Assembly: GCA_900316235.1 (NCBI GenBank) | Contig: ONCC01000004.1 | Coordinates: forward strand, 62,001-126,000 | Direction of reading: 5' to 3' | DNA: 64,000 bases | Origin: an uncultured Bacteroidales bacterium | GTDB lineage: Bacteria; Bacteroidota; Bacteroidia; Bacteroidales; P3 | Shown here: in pieces, positions 18,084 to 26,700 of the stretch | Numbering within the stretch: position 1 is the first letter of the stretch | Layout of the letters: each line of letters begins with the position of its first letter | Program-made: the position numbers and the translations under genes | The notes under the pieces: generated by a model | What the model was told of the DNA's origin: nothing | Seen by the model: the letters and a program-made list of their open reading frames with translations, nothing else | Database searches by the model: none

Positions 18084-18615
18084 ACGCCCCAGACACCTCA
18101 ACTTGTTAGTAACTATTTATTATTGAAGGTATTGTTATTTTTGACGTATCGGAGTCGAGCACCAATACTGAATGAATATTCAAAAAGGTGGCCAAAAGGT
18201 GGCCAAGGTTTCAATGAATATTCGGTAGTCCCAATCAACCATTTCCTCATCAGAATAAGCCATTCAATGTGTGGCGTTTCCCTCGCCATCGGGAAGTGAT
18301 GTGGCGTTAACGTTAAGAAAGGAAACACTCCGTAGCAGCAATTCATTGTCAAGATGGATAGGAGTACCACCAGAAGAAAACAATGCACCACGGGGCATAT
18401 TTTAAGGTTTTTAGTTCAACCATTTTGTTTGTTATTTTGTTTGTGTCATTGATCATTTCTTTCGCGTTTCTATATAGATTATATCCAAATCGACCTCCAT
18501 TTTGCACCCAGCGACGAAAAAAAAGATGAAGCAAGTATTGAAAAGGTTGTCTTCTTTTTGTCCCATTATAAGTTAGATTGTTGTTTCGGCGGCAAAGGGA
18601 ATGAAAAATTGGTAG
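18084..18615. other. Intergenic region without a supported gene
   Basis: About 530 AT-rich bases. It contains a short direct repeat (AAAGGTGGCC twice at 18183-18205) flanked by two GAATATTC palindromes. Short minus-strand frames (92 and 61 codons) lack ribosome-binding sites and protein-like features. Confidence 0.5.
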
Positions 18616-19686
18616 TTATATGACAAGTTTCACGCGGAAGCCGCGCTTGGTGGGTTCTTCCACTACCTGCTGGCACAGTTTAGCTAACTCGTTCCGTTGT
18701 TCGTCGGTCAGGGGCGTGGCGGTCATCTTCTCCACCATGAAATCCAAGGCGGTGACGCCCGATTGTTCGCTGTGAGTGATGCGGACGGTGATGGGGCGGT
18801 GGGCGGCCATCACGTCGTCGAGCATCTTGTCCACCAGCAGTTGCGCCGTTTCCTGCTTCTCGCTGATGCTGTATTTGTAGCAGAAGGCGTTGATGGCGGA
18901 GTGCATTCCGAGGAAGTCGAAGTCGGGGCCGCCGATCTCGAACACTTTCTTGCGGATGCGCTGCACGAAAGCTTTGGTGGCGCTGTGGACGGGCGCCTCG
19001 AAGATTTGTTGCGGGGTGCCGTCCTCGTGGATGTATCCGTCGTACATGAAGAAGATGCGTGTGCTCACGTCGTGGGCGAACTTCATCTCGTGCGTGACGA
19101 TGAGCATGGTGAGGCCTTCGCTGGCCAGCTGGCGGATGACGCTGAGCACCTCGCCGACCATCGTGGGATCGAGGGCCGACGTGGGCTCGTCGAAGAGGAT
19201 GACCTCGGGTTTCATGGCAAGGGCACGGGCAATGGCTACACGCTGTTTCTGGCCGCCGGAGAGGCTCGCGGGATAGACGTCGGCTTTCTCGGCCAGCCCC
19301 ACTTTGCGCAGCAGCGCCAATCCCTCCTCGCGGGCCTTCTCGGGATCTGCGTGGAGCAACTGACAGGGGGCCATCATCACGTTTTCGAGCACGGTCTTGT
19401 GCGGGAAGAGGTTGAAGCTCTGGAAGACCATGCCCATCTTCTGCCGCATCTTGTGGACGGGGTAGCCGCGGGCGAGGATGTTTTCGCCGTCGAAGATGAT
19501 CTCGCCGCCGGTGGGCGGGTCGAGCAGGTTGAGGGCGCGGAGGAAGGTGCTCTTGCCAGTGCCCGAAGGGCCGATGATGGAGATGACCTCGCCGCGGTGG
19601 ATGTCGGCGTTGATGTCCTTGAGGACCCTTAGGACCTTGCCGTCGGGCCCCGTGAATTGCTTGCTGAGGTGCTTTATCTGTATCAT
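18616..19686 (-). CDS. Polar amino-acid ABC transporter ATP-binding protein (GlnQ-like)
   Basis: 356 residues. Residues 1-245 are a GlnQ/HisP-type nucleotide-binding domain: Walker A GPSGTGKST, Q-loop VFQSFNLFPH, signature LSGGQKQRV, Walker B VILFDEPTSALDP. About 110 extra C-terminal residues form a separate domain not present in ordinary GlnQ; I do not recognise it and it may be regulatory. It follows the permease/binding-protein fusion, from which it is separated by a 23-bp tandem repeat array. Confidence 0.88.
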   Translation of the reverse strand: MIQIKHLSKQFTGPDGKVLRVLKDINADIHRGEVISIIGPSGTGKSTFLRALNLLDPPTGGEIIFDGENILARGYPVHKMRQKMGMVFQSFNLFPHKTVLENVMMAPCQLLHADPEKAREEGLALLRKVGLAEKADVYPASLSGGQKQRVAIARALAMKPEVILFDEPTSALDPTMVGEVLSVIRQLASEGLTMLIVTHEMKFAHDVSTRIFFMYDGYIHEDGTPQQIFEAPVHSATKAFVQRIRKKVFEIGGPDFDFLGMHSAINAFCYKYSISEKQETAQLLVDKMLDDVMAAHRPITVRITHSEQSGVTALDFMVEKMTATPLTDEQRNELAKLCQQVVEEPTKRGFRVKLVI

Positions 19687-19720
19687 GTTTGTGTCTGTGT
19701 TTTCTTGGTCTGTAATTCCA

Positions 19721-19812
19721 AGTATACTATCTTGGGTATTCTTAGTATACTATCTTTACCCAACTTAGTATACTATCTTTACCCAACTTAGTATACTAAC
19801 TTTTTGGGGCTT
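19721..19812. repeat. Four 23-bp tandem repeats with GTATAC core
   Basis: Units start at 19721, 19744, 19767 and 19790, each beginning AGTATACTAWC. The middle two are identical; the outer two diverge in the second half. The array fills most of the spacer between the permease and ATPase genes and runs into the permease stop codon. The GTATAC palindrome recurs every 23 bp, about two helical turns. Confidence 0.9.
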
Positions 19813-21337
19813 AGTTTCCCATCTGTTCCAGCACCTCCTGCCCGAAGACTTTCGCGGCCTCGCCCTTGCGGGTGAGAAGCATGATGTGCGACTCCAGGTA
19901 GCCCTCGGAGAAGAGTACCTGCTTCTGCCGTTCCTCGGTGATGCTGATGGAGCCCATGGCCATGTCGGCCTTGCCGGTCTGCACGGCGGGGATTTGCGAG
20001 GCAAAGTCCATGATGAGGAACTCCAGCTGCAGGTCGCGCCGGTTGGCCCACTCGGTGAGGAAGTCGATTTCCATTCCGGAGGGCTTGCCCGAACTGATGA
20101 AGCTGAAGGGCGGCATGGCGGGGTAGATAGTCACCCGCAACTTGCGTCCCTTGCCGTGTTGCCGGGGTACAGGCACCGCCGAGGGGTCGTCGGCCGTGCG
20201 CCAGCGTTCATAAATCTGCTGGTAGGTGCCGTCGGCGCGTATCTCGGCCAGGAAACTGTCGAACTCCTGCTTCAGTTCTCTATTGTTCAACTGAAAGCAG
20301 GCCCCGATGGGCATCGGTGGCAGTCCAGACTCCACGGCGTCCACCTTCGACTCAATCTCTCGGTTGAAAAACACCGTCAGGTTCTCGGCACCCGCCACAT
20401 CGACCTTGCCGCTCTCCAGGGCCGCCAGTTCGTCAGTGGTGTTGGACAGCCGCATGATGTCGGCGTCGGGCGCCATCTCGCTGATGGCGATGTCCTGTAT
20501 GCTGCCGATGACCACGCCCACACGCTTGCCGCTGAGGGCCTTGAAGACAACCGGGACATCCTTTTCGTTTTCGTTATCGTTTTCGTTGCTCAGCATCGCC
20601 GGCAGCCAGCACACCGTCCCGGCCACGGCCAGCGCCACCGCCGCCACCACGGCCTTCGTGCGCCGCCGCTCGACCAACGACCGCAGCAGCAGCCCGATGA
20701 GCCACGCCATGATGAAATAGATGATGGCCGTCACGATGAGGGGGAAGAAGGCATCGAAGGTGCGCGAGCGGATGAGGTCGGAGGCGCGCGTCATGTCGGC
20801 CACGGCGATGTAGCCCACGATACTGGTGCCTTTCAACAAACTGATGACTTCGCCTTGATAGACGGGCATAACGGCCTTGACAACCTGCGGAAGCACAATC
20901 CTCAAGAATGTCTGACGAGGTGTGTAACCCAAAGCCAGGCCAGCTTCGGTCTGTCCGCGGTCGATGCCCTCGATGGCGGTGCGCAGCATCTCGCTGACAT
21001 AGGCCGCCGTGTTCAAGGCGAAGGTGACGATGGCCACCACGATGCCTGTGGCGTTCACCGGTGCCATTACCACATAGTACATCAGCATGAGCAGCACTAG
21101 CACGGGCGTGCCGCGCATGATGTCGATATACACCTTGGCGGTGGTGCTTACCCACTTTCGGCGGCTCATGCGCATCCAGCACACCAGGCCGCCCAGCAGC
21201 GTCCCCAGCAAGGCGGCGCAGACGGTGATGAGCAGCGTCACCTGCAGGCCGTCGAGAATCATCCTGTAGCGGTCCTCGGTAATGAGGTTGTTCGTAAAAC
21301 TCTCGGCTATGCTTCCGATAATGTTCAATAATACCAT
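19811..21337 (-). CDS. Amino-acid ABC transporter permease fused to a solute-binding domain
   Basis: 508 residues. Residues 1-225 are a HisM/GlnP-type permease with the EAA loop EAGLALGYTPRQTFLRIVLPQ (131-151). A further helix (about 228-247) leads to a periplasmic region. That region has the parts of a family-3 solute-binding protein in unusual order: first the second lobe (ALSGKRVGVVIGS, 267-279, to DGTYQQIYERW, 369-379), then the first lobe (LRVTIYPAMPPFSF to SITEERQKQVLFSEGY, 400-480). It works with the downstream ATPase in importing polar amino acids; substrate unknown. Confidence 0.82.
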   Translation of the reverse strand: MVLLNIIGSIAESFTNNLITEDRYRMILDGLQVTLLITVCAALLGTLLGGLVCWMRMSRRKWVSTTAKVYIDIMRGTPVLVLLMLMYYVVMAPVNATGIVVAIVTFALNTAAYVSEMLRTAIEGIDRGQTEAGLALGYTPRQTFLRIVLPQVVKAVMPVYQGEVISLLKGTSIVGYIAVADMTRASDLIRSRTFDAFFPLIVTAIIYFIMAWLIGLLLRSLVERRRTKAVVAAVALAVAGTVCWLPAMLSNENDNENEKDVPVVFKALSGKRVGVVIGSIQDIAISEMAPDADIMRLSNTTDELAALESGKVDVAGAENLTVFFNREIESKVDAVESGLPPMPIGACFQLNNRELKQEFDSFLAEIRADGTYQQIYERWRTADDPSAVPVPRQHGKGRKLRVTIYPAMPPFSFISSGKPSGMEIDFLTEWANRRDLQLEFLIMDFASQIPAVQTGKADMAMGSISITEERQKQVLFSEGYLESHIMLLTRKGEAAKVFGQEVLEQMGN

Positions 21338-21352
21338 TGTTATTCTTGTGTT

Positions 21353-21560
21353 TTAGTTATTGATTTGTTTAAGCACTTCATCGAACACAAGTTCGTCGTC
21401 GAGCCAGGCCTTAACGCTGTCGCCGGCAACGGTTAGTTTCACGTCGTACCATTTCCCGGTCTCCACGCTGCCGGAGTGCGTAGCTGCCTGAAACCAGTTA
21501 TCGTCACTCATCTGCTCGAGGGCGTGCTGTGTGTTGCCGTTGGTGCCGAAGTTCAGTCGA
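21353..21560 (-). pseudogene. Fragment of an arabinofuranosidase-like glycoside hydrolase
   Basis: About 65 residues with LNFGTNGNTQHALEQ, GSVETGKWYDVKLTVAGDSVKAWLDDELV and a stop at 21353. This resembles the concanavalin-like module of Bacteroidota alpha-L-arabinofuranosidases. Nothing of a catalytic domain is present. It joins, in a different frame, the carbon starvation protein fragment directly upstream. Confidence 0.6.
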
Positions 21561-21572
21561 CAGTAATGCTGC

Positions 21573-21713
21573 GGGTACCATGAAGTCAACGTTGTCGCGC
21601 TTGGCAATGGCTGGCGTCACGCGGTCGTCGGGGCCAAATACCCGCTCCACGAAACGCCCGTAGAACAAGTAGCCCAGAATCAGGACGGCAAGGCTAATGA
21701 TTAAGGTAATCAT
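21573..21713 (-). pseudogene. N-terminal fragment of a carbon starvation protein (CstA-like)
   Basis: The first 45-47 residues match the CstA N-terminus: a hydrophobic helix (TLIISLAVLILGYLFYG), then ERVFGPDDRVTPA and DNVDF. Homology then stops and the sequence continues as the hydrolase fragment. The other membrane helices are missing. Confidence 0.65.
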
Positions 21714-21718
21714 AGTGG

Positions 21719-22351
21719 TCAGAGGGTTGCCATCTTGTGGTGGATTTGCTCGGCGAGGAAGTTAGCCACGACTTCGGGCTGGAGGCCTGTGATGTTGAGG
21801 CAGGCGTGGTAGTTGCGGGCATCGTGGCGCGAGGTCTCGGCAACGTTGGTCACGAAGTTGTCGCGGGCAGTGTCGACTTTGTCAACGACCTTGGCGGCCT
21901 CCTCTATAGTGAGGTTCTGCTTTCGTGCGATGCGTGCGATGCGTGCGTCGTGGTCGGCGATGAGGAGCAGGTGTATGGCGTTGGGGTAGTTGCGGAAAAT
22001 GTGGAATCCCGCACGGCCCACGATGATGCAGCTTCCCTTTTCGGCCAAGTCTTGCAGCAGTCGCTTTTCGGCGTAATAGACGCTTGTGGGCGTGGGGTCG
22101 GCAATGGCGCCGGTTTGATGGCTGACTGCGCCAAACTGCTGGTAGAAACGGCAGAAATCGCTCCACCAGTTGACTTTTTGGGCCTTGACGCGGTCCAATT
22201 CCTCGAGGGTGATGCCAAACTGCTGCGCCACGGCCTCAAGCATGGTGCGACCATAGACTTTAATTCCAAGTTTTTCTCCTAATAAACGGGCGATTTCGCC
22301 GCCGCCCGTGCCGCATTCGCGGTTGATGGTGATGATAGTGTTGTCATTCAT
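21719..22351 (-). CDS. Cytidylate kinase-like family protein
   Basis: 210 residues. A P-loop NTPase of the cytidylate-kinase-like family: N-terminal TINRECGTGGGEIARLLGEKLG, where the P-loop is replaced by a Gly-rich motif, CIIVGRAGFHIFRN, and R-rich lid segments. Members are abundant in Bacteroidota and their substrate is not established. The start at 22351 is chosen over an upstream TTG. Intact, with its own promoter, between the gene fragments. Confidence 0.85.
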   Translation of the reverse strand: MNDNTIITINRECGTGGGEIARLLGEKLGIKVYGRTMLEAVAQQFGITLEELDRVKAQKVNWWSDFCRFYQQFGAVSHQTGAIADPTPTSVYYAEKRLLQDLAEKGSCIIVGRAGFHIFRNYPNAIHLLLIADHDARIARIARKQNLTIEEAAKVVDKVDTARDNFVTNVAETSRHDARNYHACLNITGLQPEVVANFLAEQIHHKMATL

Positions 22352-22453
22352 AGTGTGAAACAATTTAAGTGGGTTCTATTAATTCACTTTTCTCAGCATT
22401 CGTAGCAGGCAGAACCCGCAAACCCACACGCATGCTTTGTCACTTTGACGGTG

Positions 22454-22488
22454 CAAAGTTACAACTTTATTCCGATAAGGCAATCAAA
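22454..22488 (-). promoter_or_regulatory. Promoter of the cytidylate kinase-like gene
   Basis: On the minus strand TTTG (22488-22485) and TAACTTTG (22461-22454), spacer 23 bp, slightly long for the Bacteroidota consensus. Confidence 0.5.
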
Positions 22489-22551
22489 TCTATGTCATTT
22501 TTAATTTTAATTTCGTGTGTTGGGGGGGGTATTTCGTTGGTTATCTTTGTT

Positions 22552-22935
22552 TTAGCAAACCATCCATTCTGCGTGATATTTCCTGATTTGCACCAGACGG
22601 CACATATTGTAGACCAGGTTGGTCAGCGCGATATTGGCTTTTGCCCTTATTATTCCCACTCCTCTGAACACAAGGCCGCCCATTGTCTGCTCCATAAAGC
22701 CGAAGACGTGCTCAACACGGCAGCGTGTCTTTGACTTCTGGCGATTGCTCTCTTTCTGCTCGTCTGTCAGCGGGTGGCCTTTGGTGCCTTTCTCGCAGAT
22801 GACTGGCTCCATCCCTCTCGCCTTGATTTCCGCCTCTGTCCCTGTATACCCGGCATCAGCCTCGAGTGCCTCTCCTTCCCTTTTGCTGCCTATGGCGTCA
22901 AGCACTTTGCCTGTCTCCTTCAAGTCGTGGCGGAT
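22552..22935 (-). pseudogene. C-terminal remnant of an IS5/IS4-superfamily transposase
   Basis: About 125 residues with EADAGYTGTE (second catalytic Asp region), EKGTKGHPLTDEQKESNR, KTRCRVEHVFGFMEQTMGG (catalytic Glu) and a hydrophobic C-terminus, typical of DDE transposases of the IS5 group. The N-terminal half, including the first catalytic Asp, is absent. I did not find terminal inverted repeats, so the element is dead. Confidence 0.75.
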
Positions 22936-22957
22936 GCTAGGGTTGAGCCGAGTTTCC

Positions 22958-23230
22958 TCACAATTCTTTACCGGCTTTATAGGCCGCCATGAAGGCCGGG
23001 GTGTTCTGTATCTCGCCTTTCTTCTCGGCACCGTCGCCGTAGATGCGGGCGCGGACGTGCATGTCGTCGAAACAGTCTACGAAACCCTGCAAGGCGTCGA
23101 TGGCATGGTCCAATTGGGCCCGACTTTCATCCATGGCGGTGACCATATAAATCACCTCTTTGCTGTGCAGGTGGCCGTAGAGCGGATTGAGTCGGTCGAG
23201 AAAGGTCTTCATCTGGCCAAAACTGGGATA
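22958..23230 (-). pseudogene. C-terminal fragment of a flavodoxin-type NAD(P)H-dependent oxidoreductase
   Basis: About 90 residues from FGQMKTFLDRLNP through VTAMDESRAQLDHAIDALQGF and a natural stop after KAGKEL. This matches the C-terminal half of flavodoxin-like FMN reductases. The FMN-binding N-terminus is missing; upstream comes only the tRNA-Leu terminator. Confidence 0.65.
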
Positions 23231-23282
23231 TAAAAGAAAAAGGATTTTGCATTTTCACTCATATTGAGTTACTTGCAAAATC
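23229..23282 (-). terminator. Terminator of the tRNA-Leu transcript
   Basis: On the minus strand GATTTTGCA (23282-23274) pairs with TGCAAAATC (23251-23243), followed by CTTTTTCTTTT. Confidence 0.75.
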
Positions 23283-23286
23283 TCTT

Positions 23287-23371
<85 letters not shown>

Positions 23372-23412
23372 TGGTAGCATTCCATCTCTTTGGAATGAAT
23401 CTTTTAAATTTG

Positions 23413-23495
23413 TGCCCAGGACAAGACTTGAACTTGCACCGCCTATGGCGACTACCCCCTCAAAGTAGCGTGTCTACCAATTCCACCACCTGGGC
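23413..23495 (-). tRNA. tRNA-Leu (anticodon GAG)
   Basis: 83 bases without encoded CCA. Acceptor GCCCAGG/CCTGGGC, anticodon stem CTACT/GGTAG around TTGAGGG (GAG at 34-36), a variable arm closed by CGCC/GGCG, and T arm with GTTCAAGTC. It lies upstream of tRNA-Leu(CAG) in the same transcript. Confidence 0.95.
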
Positions 23496-23539
23496 GATTA
23501 CCTCTTATTGAAGTAAACTTTCTCTCTTGAAAGCGGGTG

Positions 23540-23570
23540 CAAAAGTATGAACTTTTTCCGATATGGCAAA
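23540..23570 (-). promoter_or_regulatory. Promoter of the tRNA-Leu pair
   Basis: On the minus strand TTTG (23570-23567) and TACTTTTG (23547-23540) are separated by 19 bp, an exact fit to the Bacteroidota promoter spacing. Confidence 0.8.
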
Positions 23571-23639
23571 ATAATTTTTGTTTTTTTCTTTTAATTTACT
23601 GGTTGTAAGTGTGATAATTTTTCTTTGATGGCAAGAATT

Positions 23640-23681
23640 AACCCCGCAAAATGCATCCTGGGGGAGCTGTTCTGCGGGGTT
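23640..23681 (-). terminator. Hairpin downstream of the 1517-residue protein gene
   Basis: AACCCCGCA (23640-23648) pairs with TGCGGGGTT (23673-23681). A weak T-rich tract follows on the minus strand. Confidence 0.55.
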
Positions 23682-23707
23682 TGGGGGTATGATGGAAAGA
23701 GAGAGTT

Positions 23708-26700
23708 TTAGTCGTCAAGGTCATCGGGGTGGGCCGCGCGGCTGAACATCTGAAGCCAGTTGGGAACGTAGTTCTGCACGTTGCCCACATGATAGTAGAA
23801 AGTGCCGAGGCCGTCTTTTTCCACTTTGCGCTGGTCGATGGAGAGGGATTTGATCTGGTCGTCCCAAGTACCGACGGAACTGTAGAGGGTGAGGTCCTGT
23901 GTCTGGCTGTCGTAGTAGAAGAAGTACCAGTGGTCCTTGGCTGCTTCGACATAGAACTTCATCTTCTGGTGGCCTTTCTCCATGTAAATCTGTCCTCTGA
24001 CGGTGACGGTGACACCGAGGGGTTTGTCCCCGACGCCCACGAGGCCGACCTTGCCCTCGCAGTAGAGTCCGAGGGTGGGGGCATACTGCCAGCGGATATT
24101 GTCGAAGAGTAGGGTGGAGCGCATGACGGTAGGTATTTTTTCGAATTCGCCGGTGGCACTATAGGCGGCATAGACGGCACCGCCTTGGTCGGAACCGAGG
24201 TGGTACATGAGAGCGTGACGCATTTCTGCGTTTGTGGTGATGCCGATGGGGGTGAGGCGCAACTCGTTCTTGAAGTTGTCGGCTAGGGCGTTGACGATGT
24301 CGGTGGCTAAGGGGAAGGTGAATCCGAAGACGGTGGTGAGCTGGTCCTCGTTGTCGTTGCTGATGCCCACGGAGGCCGAGCCATAGGAGTAGAAGGTGGC
24401 TTGGGTGCGCTTGCGTGCGAAGTTGACGGGACCTTCTCCCTCGACGATACAATCGGTGGTAGAGAGGGCGAGATAGGGCGAGACGAAACCGTCGGGGTCG
24501 TTGACTTTCTCTTCCGAGCCTATTATGTATTGCTTGCGGTCGCCGAGGTAGGTGAGGATGCCGTGGGCCGAGAGGAGTTCGTTGTCAGCCACCTTCTCGT
24601 TGGTGAGGAACGCGGCATGGGGTCGCAGGGTGTTTTTGTCCATGAGGATGGAAGCGGTGATGCGGTGGCCTTTCCAGTCGGTGGGCTGCTCAGGGACGGT
24701 GATATGTACATGGTCGGGATCGGTGTAGTCGGCATAGGCCAGGAGGCCGAGTTGAGCCTCGGGAATGCAGGGTTGGATGAGGCGTACGCCGCCCTCGAAG
24801 AAGGGCCAGCGGTGGTCGCCCTCGAGGCGCACCTTGCCAGCGAAGCCAAAGGCGGAGCTGAGGGTGAAGGAGGCTTCGTCGGCAATCTTGCCGCGGGCTA
24901 CAGTGATGCCGTTCTGCACGGCTATCTCATCGAAGAAGAGTTTCTGTACCTTCTGCTGGTCATTATGGAACTCATAGTGGCCTTTGCCACTGTAACTGTC
25001 GCCGGCAGTGACGATGAGGTCGGCATCGGTGAGCCAGTGGTAGGCGCTGTCGCGGTTGAAGACCACCTGGGCCTTGTTAAGGACGCGCATTTCGCCACCT
25101 TTGTTGACGTGCAGGGTGTCGCTGGCCGGGGCGATGGCGGCGTCGGCCACGTTGATGAGGAAGACTCCCTTGCTGGTAAGTTCGCCGGCATCATATTGAT
25201 AGAAACTCAGCAACGAGTTGTAGGAGAGTTGGTGACGTGCCGGGTCGGTGCTGGTGAAGCGCACACCGGGCATGTCGCCGCGTTTGCCAAGCCGTTGATG
25301 GATGTCCATGGCGTCGAGCCCCTCGGAGGTGCCGCGGGTGGAGTTGGCAAGGGAGAGCTCTTTGCGGTCCATCTCCCAGGCAAAGCGGTCGGCCCAGGCC
25401 TCATAGCGTGCCAGTGGCAGCTCGCTCTGCACGGGTCCCTGCTTGGCCTGCAGGTCGGCATGGCGGGTGTCGTAGTTGACACTCGATGTGACGTTCCGGG
25501 CGCTGAAGGCCACGGTGTTGAAGCGTTTGCTTCGGAGGGTGAAGTCGCTGACCTCGGCGTCCATCTGGCGTGCTGCCAAGGCGAAATGCTGAGAGGTGAA
25601 GGAGGCCTCGCGCACGTCGGCTGTGCCGGCGGCGGCAGCGCCTTTAGGCATCAAGTCCACGCGTCCGCGCAGGCGGGCATCGCCGCGATACATCTTAAAT
25701 GGACGGCCATTCTCAAGGGAGGCCACGGCCATGGAGTCTTGGTAGGGCAGCCAGTGGAGGTTGGTCTTGCCGTTGGCAATCTGCGGGAAGCCTTGCTCCT
25801 CACGCACGTTAAAGGTGTCGGTGACGGCTACCATGGAGTCGAGGAGGAAGAGGTAGTCTTTGGAGCGCGAGGTGGAGGTCAGGTAGTCGAGTGTACCGCT
25901 GCCGCGGAGGCCCGAGTGGTCGAGCTTGAGCTTCTTGGTGTAGGTGCCTTTGCCGCCATAGGCAGGATAGCCGCCGGCGGGAGTCTGTATGTTGAATCCC
26001 AGATAGTAGTCTTTTTGCACACGCAGGGGTTCCTCGATGTCAGGGAAGATGCCGCCCGAGGTGAGGACGCCCGTGAATTTCAGGCTGTCGGCGGTGATGT
26101 CCACGATGCTGTTGAGGGTGAAGGGCAGGAGGGTGTAGTAGAAGCGGTCGCGCACATACTGGCCATCCTGGATGTCTTTGGCGTCATAGAAGACGCTGCT
26201 GTTCTCGAGACTTTTGAAGATGGGGTATTCCTTGTTCTTCACTAGACCGCAGTGGTTGTCAGGCTTGTCGACCTCAAGGGTGCCCACGAGGTTGCTCAGG
26301 GGCGTGCGCACCAGTTGCTCGTATTTGTCGGGGGTGACAAAGTCGGGCACATAGAACTCCATGCGCACAATCTTGGGCATGTTGAAACTGAAGGTCTCGT
26401 AGTTGAAGTCGCAGTCCTTGACGGTGAACATGAATTTGCCCACGTCGATGCGGCCGCTGAAATGGAGGGCGCGGTCACGACCCACGGTGACCTGGTAGCC
26501 GGTGGCAGAGTCGGGATGGACGACGACAGCCTGGCTATCGGAAACCACGAACTTTTCAATGCCGCGGATGAGTAGCTTGGAGTCGTCGAAGCTCAGTCGC
26601 GCATTGGTACCGGAGGTCTGCGACTCCAGCGCCAGGGCATCGTAGTCGAATCCCTTGCGACGGGAGAAGGCATTCTGATAGTCCACCAGCTTGTCCTTCA

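Noticed and set aside
18183-18205. AAAGGTGGCC direct repeat as an origin or att core
   Set aside because: Only two short copies, no associated replication or integrase gene.
18113-18534. Two minus-strand frames of 92 and 61 codons
   Set aside because: No ribosome-binding site, no domain, and unusual composition; treated as noncoding.
19721-19812. The 23-bp repeat array as a CRISPR array
   Set aside because: Units are directly adjacent without spacers and no cas genes are nearby.
24401-26245. Long plus-strand frame of 614 codons opposite the 1517-residue gene
   Set aside because: It is the antisense shadow of a well-supported gene with signal peptide and promoter; Gly/Val-rich artefact.
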